From contig CAMPET010000057.1 in assembly GCA_946803715.1 (NCBI GenBank), positions 130,516 to 185,887 of the forward strand: 55,372 nucleotides of DNA, written 5' to 3'. The stretch comes from Beroe ovata. Taxonomy: Eukaryota; Ctenophora; Nuda; Beroida; Beroidae. How positions within the stretch are numbered: the stretch's first letter is position 1; the number at the start of each line of letters is the position of its first letter. Below are positions 46,335 to 55,372 of the stretch, one piece after another. The notes beneath the pieces were generated by a model. That model did not search any database. It worked only from the letters and a program-made list of their open reading frames with translations, and was not told the DNA's origin. Position numbers and translations under genes: made by a program.

Positions 46335-47315
46335 GTGACCATACCTGGTATTTTATCAATCATGGAAGAAATGACTAAGCAGATGAAACAAGCTGCAGCT
46401 GATCAAGCTGAGTTTGAGGAGAAAATAAAATCGCCTATGCTTCATGTTCTTCCTTCAGTTATAAGTCATGTTCCTCTCACTGCTGTATTTTGGCCATTAG
46501 ATGTGATCAAAAATCATATGCTTGCTGGTAAAAAGACCACTATTGGCACCAAGAATCAGTATAGCTTTAAAGGAGTTGGGTACGGAATAGCAGGTGCCAC
46601 ACTTTTAGGAATGGACATATCTAAAGTCTATGTTGAAAACTTTTGCGAAAAGCGTTCATTCTCTGAAAAAGCAGCTATAGGGCTCATGCCACTGACTTTA
46701 GTTCCATTAGGATCAATGATTGATTTATTAAAAATAAACTGTCAAGTCTCACAGCTGTCCATGAAACAATGTTGGGCCAAAATCATACAAACGAATGGCT
46801 ATAAAGGACTATTCAGAGGCCTCGTTCCTTACACATCTTTATTCCTGCTAACCTACTCTGCTGTTTTGTTACCCTTATTTTACTTGCAAAAACCCAGTAA
46901 AGGTATCCCAGGCTTTTCTCAGGGAGAGCCAGATACAGCTCAGCTTAACCCCCTTTTGATTCTGTCTTACTTTTTGATCAGTACACCTATTGATATGATC
47001 AAAACACGGGCAATGTTAGGGGACACAATAACACTGAATACACTAAGAACAATTCCCTTGAAGTCATATGCATCTTCCTTTGCTGTAAGAACTTGCTATG
47101 TTTTACTGTTTGGGTTGCTTGTTTCAAAAGGTATAGAAATTTCTACGCTTGTTGCATACAGTACAAAAACTTCCCGCTACATGGAGAGGAAGAAAGTTGA
47201 TGTGATTTCTAAAAGTTTTGCCGACGATAGCGAATTTGATGATTTGATACCTGAGGACACTGACGATCTTAAGGAAATGGATATTCTAAAGAAGGCCATC
47301 TCTAAAGATGGATGA
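46335..47315 (+). CDS. Intronless SLC25-like mitochondrial carrier
   Basis: Predicted inner-membrane mitochondrial carrier-type protein, up to 326 aa. The first ATG (46335) gives MTIPGILSIMEE; the ATG at 46362 (MEEMTKQMK) is an equally good start, and a TTTTTAG just upstream of 46335 leaves open a 5' exon. The signature Px(D)xxK is visible at the ends of odd helices: WPLDVIKNHM in repeat 1, TPIDMIKTRAM in repeat 3, and a degraded PLGSMIDLLK in repeat 2. YKGLFRGLVPY matches the family's matrix-helix G-LFRG pattern. It ends with an acidic tail. It is single-exon, with AT-rich codon use, among intron-rich neighbours, which suggests a retrocopy. Substrate cannot be assigned. Confidence 0.7.
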   Translation: MTIPGILSIMEEMTKQMKQAAADQAEFEEKIKSPMLHVLPSVISHVPLTAVFWPLDVIKNHMLAGKKTTIGTKNQYSFKGVGYGIAGATLLGMDISKVYVENFCEKRSFSEKAAIGLMPLTLVPLGSMIDLLKINCQVSQLSMKQCWAKIIQTNGYKGLFRGLVPYTSLFLLTYSAVLLPLFYLQKPSKGIPGFSQGEPDTAQLNPLLILSYFLISTPIDMIKTRAMLGDTITLNTLRTIPLKSYASSFAVRTCYVLLFGLLVSKGIEISTLVAYSTKTSRYMERKKVDVISKSFADDSEFDDLIPEDTDDLKEMDILKKAISKDG

Positions 47316-47479
47316 ATTAGCGTTTTGTACATTTGATTAATGTTAAATTATTCATATTAGGTGAAAAGTGATAAGATATTTTAGTATTTGTACATATATC
47401 CAGTTCCTTCCTCACCTTGATGATTTTAAATTTTTGTTCAGATTTATAATTTGTTTCTATGATGTTCTGAGAATAACTC

Positions 47480-48490
47480 ACCAGTATTCTCGTCCATAGG
47501 AAAGGTCAAGGCTTTGAAAAGCATAGCTGTGGTAAGTCATCTTCATTTTTGCTAGTTCAATCATATTATTACTAACATCGTTATAAATGCCTGGCATCAT
47601 ACTAGAAGCAGCAATTTATTGTGTGCCAAACTTTCGGTGCAAAGCTTCGTTAATCAATGTACCATGATTTTCTTCAATATAATTCTAATAAAGCATGATT
47701 AGAAGTGATAGTCACAATAATACTCGACATTTGTATGTGTTACAACTCGTCCCAAATGTTCAAAAGTGTGATTCGAAATTCATCGCAAGCACATGTTCAT
47801 GGGTTGTCATACTTCTCTATTTCCTCAGAGTTGAAAGACATTGCGATGTCTCAGAAACTCCGAAAATAGCTTCCGAAATCGAAAAATTAAAGTCAATTGT
47901 CATATACATGATCAGTATCACTGTAAAAACTGAAGAATTAACCGAATATACCATGCAATAGTGTGGAATCCTGGTGGATCATTTTGCCGGCGTTTCACAA
48001 TACTGTGGGCATCAGAAATCATTTCAAACAGGCAGTGAATCGTAATATAAGTATCAGTCAATTTGTCAAATTATCTTCACTAATGACGTCAAAGTGAATC
48101 ATCAAAGGAAGCGAATCCAGAAACATCCAGCAAAGAAATCACTGTTGAAGGAGTTTTCGAGTTTGTGGATTTCGACACACCCGGTTTCCTTATCAGAAAT
48201 GGTACACGAAACATGTCATACTCGTACAAATACCTTGTCATTTTACGAGACTAAGGTGTGCTGCATTTGAGGAAAAAAGGAGCAGTCAACTTGACAAAAG
48301 TCCCATTTCCCATGCTAAATTGCGCCTCCGTCGATATTACTGACCCCGGGATCCGCCCTCCTACGCTTATCAGTGATGATGCACTACGAACCTATGATAC
48401 CATCCGGAAACTATTCTCAACTCCCGTGGCATCTCTTCTTTCCACTTCGGTGACGTCACCAAGGCGGAGTGAAACTCCTGCAAGGTAGAT
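47480..48490 (+). CDS. Exons of an unrecognised gene (partial model)
   Basis: Two stretches look coding and join in frame. The first ends at about 48203 before GTACAC and reads TSSKEITVEGVFEFVDFDTP then GFLIRN. The second, from about 48255 to 48485, reads VLHLRKKGAVNLTKVPF and later RTYDTIRKLFSTPVASL, ending SPRRSETPAR near a GTAGAT. A short upstream candidate at 47501-47532 (KVKALKSIAV then GTAAGTC) and an open stretch at 47830-47950 may belong. Composition is protein-like, with a Ser/Pro-rich end, but I recognise no family. It sits between the carrier and RBM15-like genes on the same strand. Confidence 0.35.
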
Positions 48491-49109
48491 GCGACAAATA
48501 CTACTGTCATGCAGGCTCCAGTTAAATAAGTAACAGATTAATTGGGTGTTAATAGGTTAGTATGAACCTAACTAGGCTTAAGTAGTAGGATGGGCCTAGA
48601 TAGGATTTTGGTATTACAGTATATGCGCCATTGTTAGGGAGAAATAGTTATGGGAGTTCGACCTGACTTCATTATAAGTGATTTGATTATTTAAGGGTGA
48701 ATCTAAGCCTTACTGTTAGAGTTATGAGTCGTTTAACTGCCACTTGCATTAAGGACGACTTAGTTAATCTTGCTCATGATAAGTTATTTAGTAAATATAG
48801 GGTAGATTGTCAAGTAACTGATCAGACTTCGATGTTCTTAGGTATTATTATTTTTGCCGCTCTGCATAGGTAAAAGTTGATGAAGGAACACCACAATTGT
48901 CCCATCACGGCAGATGTTGAGGTGTATGTAAAATTGGAAATCAATTACGAAACTTAACTAACAGCACTAGCAGGTTTTGGTGTAAAACGTATACAAAATG
49001 CGGTATTTTCCGCGCACAAGCGTTACTGCGCGAGTTAATGTAGAAATTATAATGGGCCACAGATATGTTTTGATGCAAGCTCTTCACATATTCTCTTTTC
49101 AGCGCAGGG
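48491..49109. other. Upstream region of the RBM15-like gene; no gene seen
   Basis: Non-coding between the unrecognised exons and the first RBM15-like coding exon. It contains an acceptor (TTCTCTTTTCAG at 49091-49102) just before the start codon, so an upstream 5' UTR exon is likely. Confidence 0.5.
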
Positions 49110-50995
49110 ATGAAGAGGAATTCCTACAGAGATTCATCACCAACGTACAAACGCTACAGGAACGATGTACGTGTGATTCCTTCCTCAAACTGATTATTGA
49201 AACGGACTGAGTTTGATAAATCGGGAAATTATGTTCTCCTTTTCAGGACAGTGGTGGTTATAGCCGAGGACGACCGAGTTATGACGAAGAGAATAGCGGA
49301 AACTATCGTCGGAGAAACAGCTCAGGGGGAGAGTATTCTAACAGAGGGTACAGAGGGAGAGGGAGGGGTGGTATGAACGGTCCCTCGCGATCCAGCTCAA
49401 GTGGGAACAGGAATTCACACACTTACATCCCAAAGAGCAAGTATGATGACCAGTTTTGTTATGAACTGGCCGGTTTCAACTTGGCAGTCGGTGTTGATGA
49501 CGATACTGTATCCAGTACGTTGTTCAATCTGTTCCAAGAGTTTGGCAAATGTAAAGTGGGTATTGAGGGAGAGGGGAAAGATAGGCTAGCAGTGATCAGT
49601 TTCAAAGGAGTGGAAGATGCGAAGGAAGCGCGACGTGTTCTCCAGGGTACAGTGGTGTTTGATAGGAAGTTGTTCATTAAGCCGTACCACACGTTCAGAG
49701 AGGAACAGGAGATGTACGGTGATAGCGAGACTAGAGCTTTCAATAAGTATAACGCCCGGGAATCGGCCGGAGTGATTGATCGAGGGGGTTACAGTGGGGG
49801 TAGAAATGACAAAATTCATACAAATCCCCGGCAAACTGAGCACAAGGCCCCCGAGGATGATCCCAAAGCAACAAGGACGTTGTTCGTCGGGAATATTGAC
49901 CTGGATTACTCAGAACATAAGCTTCGCGCGCTGTTCGACAGGTACGGGAGAGTTTCAGACGTAGATATGAAAAGACAGAAGGATGGTTATTCGTCCTATG
50001 CGTTCATTAAATTCACAGACATACAAGATGCATCGAGAGCAAAGGAAGAGCTCAATGGGTATCAGATGGGTAAGAATATCCTTAAAATCGGTTACGGGAA
50101 GGGAGTAATGAGTCACAGAATCTGGATAGGTGGTTTGGGCTCCTGGACTAAGTCCGCCGAGTTGGAAAAGGAGTTCGACAGGTTCGGTAAGATAACCCAG
50201 CTCGACTATACGGAGGGTGATTATCACGCGTATGTCATGTTCGAGTCCCTCGATGCTGCTTCCTCTGCTCTCGCCGGAATGAAGGGATACCCTCTCGGGG
50301 GTCCGAGTCACCGTATTACTGTCGACTTCGCCGATCCTGGATCTCCCGATCATTCCTCATCGTCGCGCAAGAAATACGACACTGAGGCGATGCGTTCCGA
50401 TAACGAGTTTTCAGAAGACGGTGGAAAACGCAAAGCCAACGGTTCTAAATCTAGTCCTAAGAAGACATCGAAAACTAAGAATCAGAAAGTAGAGTCGTTG
50501 TCCGAACTCTGTAACCGGTATCCCATCGCTTGGAAAGGGTCCATTGTGCTGAAAACCAATGCATTTTCAGTGAAACTGTTCTTGGTGGGTGGCGACCCTG
50601 CGGTGGCCGAGAAACTGCTGGTAAACAGCTCCATTGGTTCCATGATACGAGTGACTCAACGTCTCAAATTAGAGAAGGCAAAACTGGATCAGTTGAATCA
50701 GAAGCTGAGTGCTGCAGGCGTGAGTGGTCACTGCATTCTCGTTGCGATGACGTCATCACAAAACACAGAACTACCCGATGACATTCAGCACAGACCCTTG
50801 AAACACCTCCTTCAGTATTTCATTCAGAAGCAGGCTGCTGGGATAAGTACAATCGAGGCTAATGATTTGCAGGGTGTCCTACACACGTTCCCTCCCTGTG
50901 ACTTTGCCCAGGGCAAGTTGCTCAAAGCAGCTCCGAGTCTCAACCCTGAACCATCGCAAGAGGATTACCTTGTTATGATCCTTGTTAAGGAATAA
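49110..50995 (+). CDS. RBM15/Spenito-type Spen family protein (three RRMs and SPOC)
   Basis: Nuclear RNA-binding adaptor; in animals RBM15/Nito recruits the m6A methyltransferase complex and acts in splicing and transcription. Two coding exons, 49110-49166 and 49247-50995, give 601 aa. The small first exon encodes MKRNSYRDSSPTYKRYRND and joins in frame to a Gly/Arg/Ser-rich stretch. RRM1 spans about 89-168; RRM2 about 228-305 (RTLFVGNIDLD; YAFIKFTD); RRM3 about 309-383 (HRIWIGGLGSW; HAYVMFESLDAASSALAG). A Ser/Lys-rich linker follows, then a C-terminal SPOC domain at about 443-601 (WKGSIVLKTNAFSVKLFLVGG; MIRVTQRLKLEKAKLDQL). The SPOC domain ends the protein, as in RBM15. The short length separates it from giant Spen/SHARP. 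Confidence 0.92.
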
Positions 50996-53021
50996 ACTAT
51001 TGTAACTGTTGCTGTTCTCTTCATGGACACGATAGCAGCGCTGCAATATTCTTACATTTGCATAGGTTTTGTTGGGTAATCCAGCAGCACATCTTATTAA
51101 GTCAGGTAATCAAATTCCTATTCCCGTCACCTCGAGAAATGTGACCTCAATAGTACATAGATGATTCATAATAGATTTATCCCTTCATAAAGATGGTCAA
51201 TCCGCACTGCATTTTGACAACGACACTTTTTTCTAAGAGTTATCTTCATCCGACTAGTATTCTGCACAGAAATTGACTCAGACATTTCTTGTTCATTCGC
51301 GTGTTTTTGTCAATTTTAAATTTTAAGCTGTTTTAATATTTGCTTCGTTCAATCACTGTGTTACTGTTTTACTGTAGCCATTTTTGCCATTAAAACTAAG
51401 AACTAAACTGTGTGAGTGTCTGTGTATTTTAAAGGTATGTGCTCAGACTATTCACTAGGTAGGTATTTCTGTCATTATTCAGTAGTCTCCTGTGTTCTTC
51501 TCCATATTTTGTCAAAAAGTAAAGAATGAAAAATTATAAGCTCCGTTCCATTGCTCATACGTCTAAATATCTCTTGTAATGGTTACAGTTGATCTGAACG
51601 CATGTTGTTGAGCATGTGCTACTGTAACTTGTCCATTATCCAATTATCCAGCATGATAATGTCCTATTTGCTAACTTCTCCCTCTAGGCACAATGGACTA
51701 TGGGAGAAGGTTGTCCAATGGAGTGGTGAGTTCACGATTCAGTCGTAATCAGTCGTTATGAACTCGCCGTCATGAACTTGTTTTGTTCAGTGTACAATGT
51801 ACACTGAACAAAACAAGTACACTGTACATTGTACATTGTACATTGTACACAGCTTCGCCGCGGCCCGCGTATGATGCGGTTACGTAGCATGGAAAATGGT
51901 AGATTTTGTGTATTGCGTAGATTACGTACATCGCATTGTAGCATGCTCAATTTTGTACCTGCGCACTCGCAAGAAAGTGTGGTGTAGTAGAATACTGAAA
52001 GTGATCGTGTTATGTGCTAAAACATAATACAATGGTATATCAATAACATGGTGATTGGTGGTATATTAATTACATTCCCATAATATTCGTGTTTTATATA
52101 ACTTACCCTAGCATACCCTAGTTTATAATAGGTTGCGTGTGTGCGTGCTTTTGTTAGCAAACCATGCGTACATTCCAAGAGGAAGTTGCCACTGACCTCT
52201 CCCTCAATACTTCGGAATATTATACATTGTTCCGTCAACAATGGTGTTTTTGTGTGAAGTGTTCACTGATAAATAGGTTTTTGCCACTAATATAATACCC
52301 ACTGTACTGCTTCTCCTGTCTACCGTGCTAATAGTGTACCCTCAATACTTCTGTTATAATACATCATCGAGCAATAACAAGCGAACATTCTGTCAGTACA
52401 TACTCAAGACTCACTCTTGTAGTTCTGCTCCTTTGATTGATTTAAAGCATCTGTTACACTTACATCCAATGTCCATTTCCATCACATTTCGGCTAAATGT
52501 AGCAATTACACATACACATCATTCGGCATTTGCTTTTATTTGTCTGGTTTTTCTCTTTATCCGTAGAATCGACATATCTTGTCTGTTTCAAGATTAAATA
52601 CGTGTACCAATTTAAAATTTCGGTTATTATACGCATATCGTGCCTGTTTGAGCGTACGTTGAATCGCACTATAAATTTCTTATCACATGGCAATGTAGGT
52701 CGGATCAAGTTGCACAGCAGCTGCAGTGAATACCTGAGTGCAGTAATTTCACTGTAAAAAGCCTTGCTAACGTGTACCATTACTTAGTTTTGCTTCTCGT
52801 TTGCGTTCCACATCATTATATATGAATTTTGTGCGCCTGTTGTCATACATAATAAGATCAGCATGACCGTCCCAGATTTCCACTGTTTATTGCTACAATG
52901 TAGCAAACAGTGAGAATTTGCATGAAGTTGCACGATGATCAATAATTTGTACTACTCTGCCCCCTTCCCTAACATGGCCCCCAAACTGCCAGATAATAAC
53001 CATGTCTAACTCATTGTATAG
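50996..53021. other. Intergenic region / possible 5' exon of the endophilin gene
   Basis: Mostly AT-rich. At 51688-51721 a short frame MDYGRRLSNGV starts after a CTCTAG and ends at a GTGAGT donor; it could be an alternative first exon of the downstream BAR gene but cannot be phased with confidence. 51788-51852 holds overlapping GTACATTGTACA dyads. No other gene seen. Confidence 0.45.
51788..51852. repeat. GTACATTGTAC palindromic array
   Basis: GTACAATGTACACTGAACAA is followed by TACACTGTACATTGTACATT and further TGTACA dyads. The array can fold back on itself around GAACAAAACAAG. Related clusters lie at four other places in the window. Confidence 0.7.
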
Positions 53022-53033
53022 GCTAACCTGAAT

Positions 53034-55215
53034 ATGGAGGATTTTGGACAATCTCTCAAGGACATGGCTGGCACTGTGGGTTCCATGTCCATCAAGGGTT
53101 TTGACCGTGCCAAGCAGTTTTCCCAGGAGAAGATGGGAAACGCCGTGAAGACCGAATTGGATCAGGTGTGTGCCCTGTCATTCGAGACAAAAAACCACTT
53201 GCCCCATGTTAACAGCCACTAACCCCATGTTGCATGCACTTACCTCATTTTAGCAGCTACTAATCTCATGTTAACAGCCACTAACCTTATCTAAACAGCC
53301 GCTAACCCCATATTAACATGACATTTACCCCATGTTAACAGCCACTAACCCCATGTTACCATGGCATTAACAACTTGTTAACAGCCGCTAACCCCATGTT
53401 AACATAGCGTTAACAACTTGTTAACAGGACTTCATTGCGCTTGCTGCCCGTGTCGAGGAAACACGAAGTTGTGTTAACAAGACATCCACCGCGGCAAGGA
53501 ATTTCCTCCAGCCTAACGCTGCTGCCCGGCTAGAGGACATGTTCAACGAAACTGTGACAGGTACAAAAATACACAGTAATGTATTCACAGTGTACATTGC
53601 GCATATACACTGTATACACTATACAATGTACATTGAGCGTTATACCATCCATTGTGCGTATCAAAGTACATCATTGCTTCTTGCATGGACAATATTTGTC
53701 GTGATATTTTGCTACAACTTTGCTACTATTTTGCTTACAGCTGCGGAAGAGAGCAGTAACCCAAATGTTAGAGAGCTTGCAGCAAAAATCCCCATCAGTA
53801 TGTAAATAATTATCCCCTGTGTAATTGTGTCTGTGTGAACATGATTCTATTTTCTGTATGTTTTTAGTCTTCGCCGTTTTCATGTTCATCCTGATTTCGA
53901 TTGTTTGCACTTGTGGTTTTGCTCGTCATCTGATTTCCATTGATTTAATCATCACAAACCATTGTTTGGAGTTATCGTGTTACGAGACCCTGTCTCTCAC
54001 ATTGTTACACGTGTCTCATACCTCGTGTTTGTTGTTACACGTGTCTCATACCTCGTGTTTGTTGTTACACGTGTCTCATACCTCGTGTTTGTTGTTACAC
54101 GTGTCTCATACCTCGTGTTTGTTGTTACACGTGTCTCATACCCCGTGTTTGTTGTTACACGTGTCCCATACCTCGTGTTTGTTGTTACAGGGTTCACCTC
54201 GTGGTCTCGTAATTCAGCTAGAGCTCAACAGTCAGCATATGTCTTTGATGAGGGTAACTAGGAATGCGATGTATTAGCCTGTATTCGTTGATACAATTTG
54301 CTCGACACTGGCTGTCACCATATAATCGATGTGCATGTCCCATGTCCATCTATATGATGTTTTGTCGAAACAGTCAGTACTAAGTTATAGTGACAGAGCT
54401 GCCTAATCTGACATGTTCCAAACACCACATATTAGTTGCAGACTGGGGAGCTCTATTCTGTCATATGTAGTTATCAAACAATTGGGATACAGCTGCTTGC
54501 TGCATGAACTCCCTCAATTCTCCTTGCCTCTTTTCTCCTCACCTCACACCCTTCATGAAATTTTCATTAAAACGAATGTGATCTATTCAACTGATTGTTA
54601 ATGAGTGTTATCTTTCGATCTCCGACATATCACATGATTCTGACTCGATACAGTATTCCATATCGCAGGGAAAGGGTCCAATATTGACAAGCGGCAGACG
54701 TATAGTGAGCTCATGGGACAAATTATGAAGACTTCAGGTAAGACATTTGAAAGACAGCAAGAGACAGTAGTCCGAAAGAAAACTACACCTTTTTATCAAA
54801 TTTCGACATGTCTCTCACTTTTCAGGCCAGCAGATCGGAGACTCCATCAAGTGCGGCCCCAGTTTTGTGGAAGTTGGGGAGACGTTCCAGAAGCTGGGTA
54901 TGCTGGAGCGAGAATACATTCGAGATGTGTACAACAACTTCTTCAAACCATTCTCCAATCATCTTCAGGTATTATTGTTTTGAAAATACTTCATGTTTTT
55001 AGGAGAGGCATGGGGATTCTTCTCACTACCAGTCTCTCTCTCCCTCTTCGTTGAGCTCATATTATTCGCGCTCAATATTCCTTTATCAGGTGGAATACTC
55101 AAACATCACAGCAGAGAAGAGACGGTTGGACCTAGCCCGTCTGGATTTGGATGCTGCCAAAAGTAAAGTTAGAGGTGCAAGGACACCCGAAGCAATGCAG
55201 CAGAATGAGCAAAAG
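53034..55215 (+). CDS. Endophilin-like N-BAR protein (SH3GL/SH3GLB family), 3' end outside window
   Basis: Membrane-curving BAR protein used in endocytosis or mitochondrial/autophagic membrane dynamics. Exons: 53034-53165 (acceptor before 53022), 53428-53560, 53741-53797, 54669-54737, 54826-54968 and 55090-55215, continuing beyond the window. All keep frame. The order matches endophilin: an N-terminal helix region and AKQFSQEKMGNAVKTELD, then ARNFLQPNAAARLEDMF (compare the family QPNPNARIE), then GQQIGDSIKCGPSFVEVGE, then ITAEKRRLDLARLDLDAAKS (compare LLQNKRLDLDAAKTRLKKAK). The B-type (SH3GLB) reading is favoured by AKQFSQEKMGNAVKTELD, but the SH3 domain is not in view. The ATG at 53034 starts the open exon; an upstream exon is possible. 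Confidence 0.88.
53215..53428. repeat. Intronic minisatellite, CCCCATGTTAACAGCCACTA
   Basis: About ten degenerate copies of a 20-21 bp unit fill the first endophilin intron up to the acceptor TTAACAG. The unit itself contains TTAACAG, so the real acceptor appears to be the last repeat copy. Confidence 0.8.
53997..54189. repeat. 30-bp intronic minisatellite
   Basis: Just over six copies of a 30-bp unit (GTTACACGTGTCTCATACCT then CGTGTTTGTT) in an endophilin intron. The period is a multiple of three, so frames on both strands stay open, but this is repeat, not gene. Each unit carries CACGTG. Confidence 0.92.
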
Positions 55216-55372
55216 GTGAGCACATGCCTGTTTGCCACTTTGGCCGGGTGCCAGTCTTTTGTAGACCGAACTTTTATCTTGTATGCTAGTGAATCAAACA
55301 AACATCACCTTCTCCCCATCATGCCACCTTCATTCGATCATGCATCCTCTTTCTCCCGCCCTCTCTGTGTCT

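Noticed and set aside
53825-54277. Open frames of repeated peptides on both strands (LLHVSHTSCL, YLVFVVTRVS, TNTRYETRVT)
   Set aside because: They are translations of a 30-bp intronic minisatellite whose period is a multiple of three; no start context or splice logic supports them.
1-55372. CRISPR arrays, bacterial operons, rRNA or tRNA genes
   Set aside because: The tandem repeats lack spacer structure, the gene architecture is spliced eukaryotic, and I found no cloverleaf or rRNA signature by eye. A tRNAscan or Infernal run would be decisive for tRNAs and small RNAs.

Overview
This is eukaryotic, almost certainly animal, nuclear DNA. Genes are split by many short GT-AG introns, there are no operons or Shine-Dalgarno sites, and the proteins include an LGR/relaxin-type LDLa GPCR, an NKCC-type SLC12 cotransporter, epsin, an endophilin BAR protein and a Spen-family SPOC protein. 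Gene density is about one per 4-5 kb. Palindromic mobile elements and microsatellites are common, and there are six N gaps, several joining near-identical sequence as expected of a heterozygous draft assembly. A compact early-branching metazoan (a ctenophore, for example) would fit, but the sequence alone does not settle the phylum.

Layout. 1-8769 (+): 3' portion of an SLC12 Na-K-Cl cotransporter gene in which a seven-exon, 366-codon block is present twice, separated by an N and a foldback element. 10595-12284 (-): an SLC35G/EamA transporter with a duplicated exon fragment at an N. 13385-21607 (-) and 22382-25911 (-): two tandem long-form purple acid phosphatase genes, A and B, 13 exons each, with all metal ligands present. 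A 4.3-kb intron of gene A contains a complete intronless LDLa-domain GPCR gene on the opposite strand (14715-17366). 27935-33132 (+): epsin (ENTH, UIMs, DPW/DPF and NPF motifs). 35203-37425 and 38033-43348 (+): two tandem LCAT/lysosomal phospholipase A2-type genes, the second carrying a 2.2-kb repeat element in an intron. 44149-45415 (+): a divergent mitochondrial ribosome recycling factor. 46335-47315 (+): an intronless SLC25-like carrier. About 47.5-48.5 kb (+): exons of an unrecognised gene. 49110-50995 (+): an RBM15/Spenito-type protein. 53034 to beyond the right edge (+): an endophilin-like N-BAR gene.

The genes form no pathway cluster; they are housekeeping, trafficking and transport genes in ordinary metazoan arrangement. 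The clearest shared theme is two tandem pairs of secreted hydrolases (phosphatases and LCAT-type lipases). The most notable structures are the GPCR nested in a phosphatase intron, a nearly identical exon shared by otherwise diverged phosphatase paralogues (gene conversion), the phase-symmetric duplicated cotransporter block, and several families of palindromic MITE-like elements that recur across the window. All exon models were built by hand from reading frame, splice consensus and family similarity; summed exon lengths are whole codons for every gene with both ends modelled.
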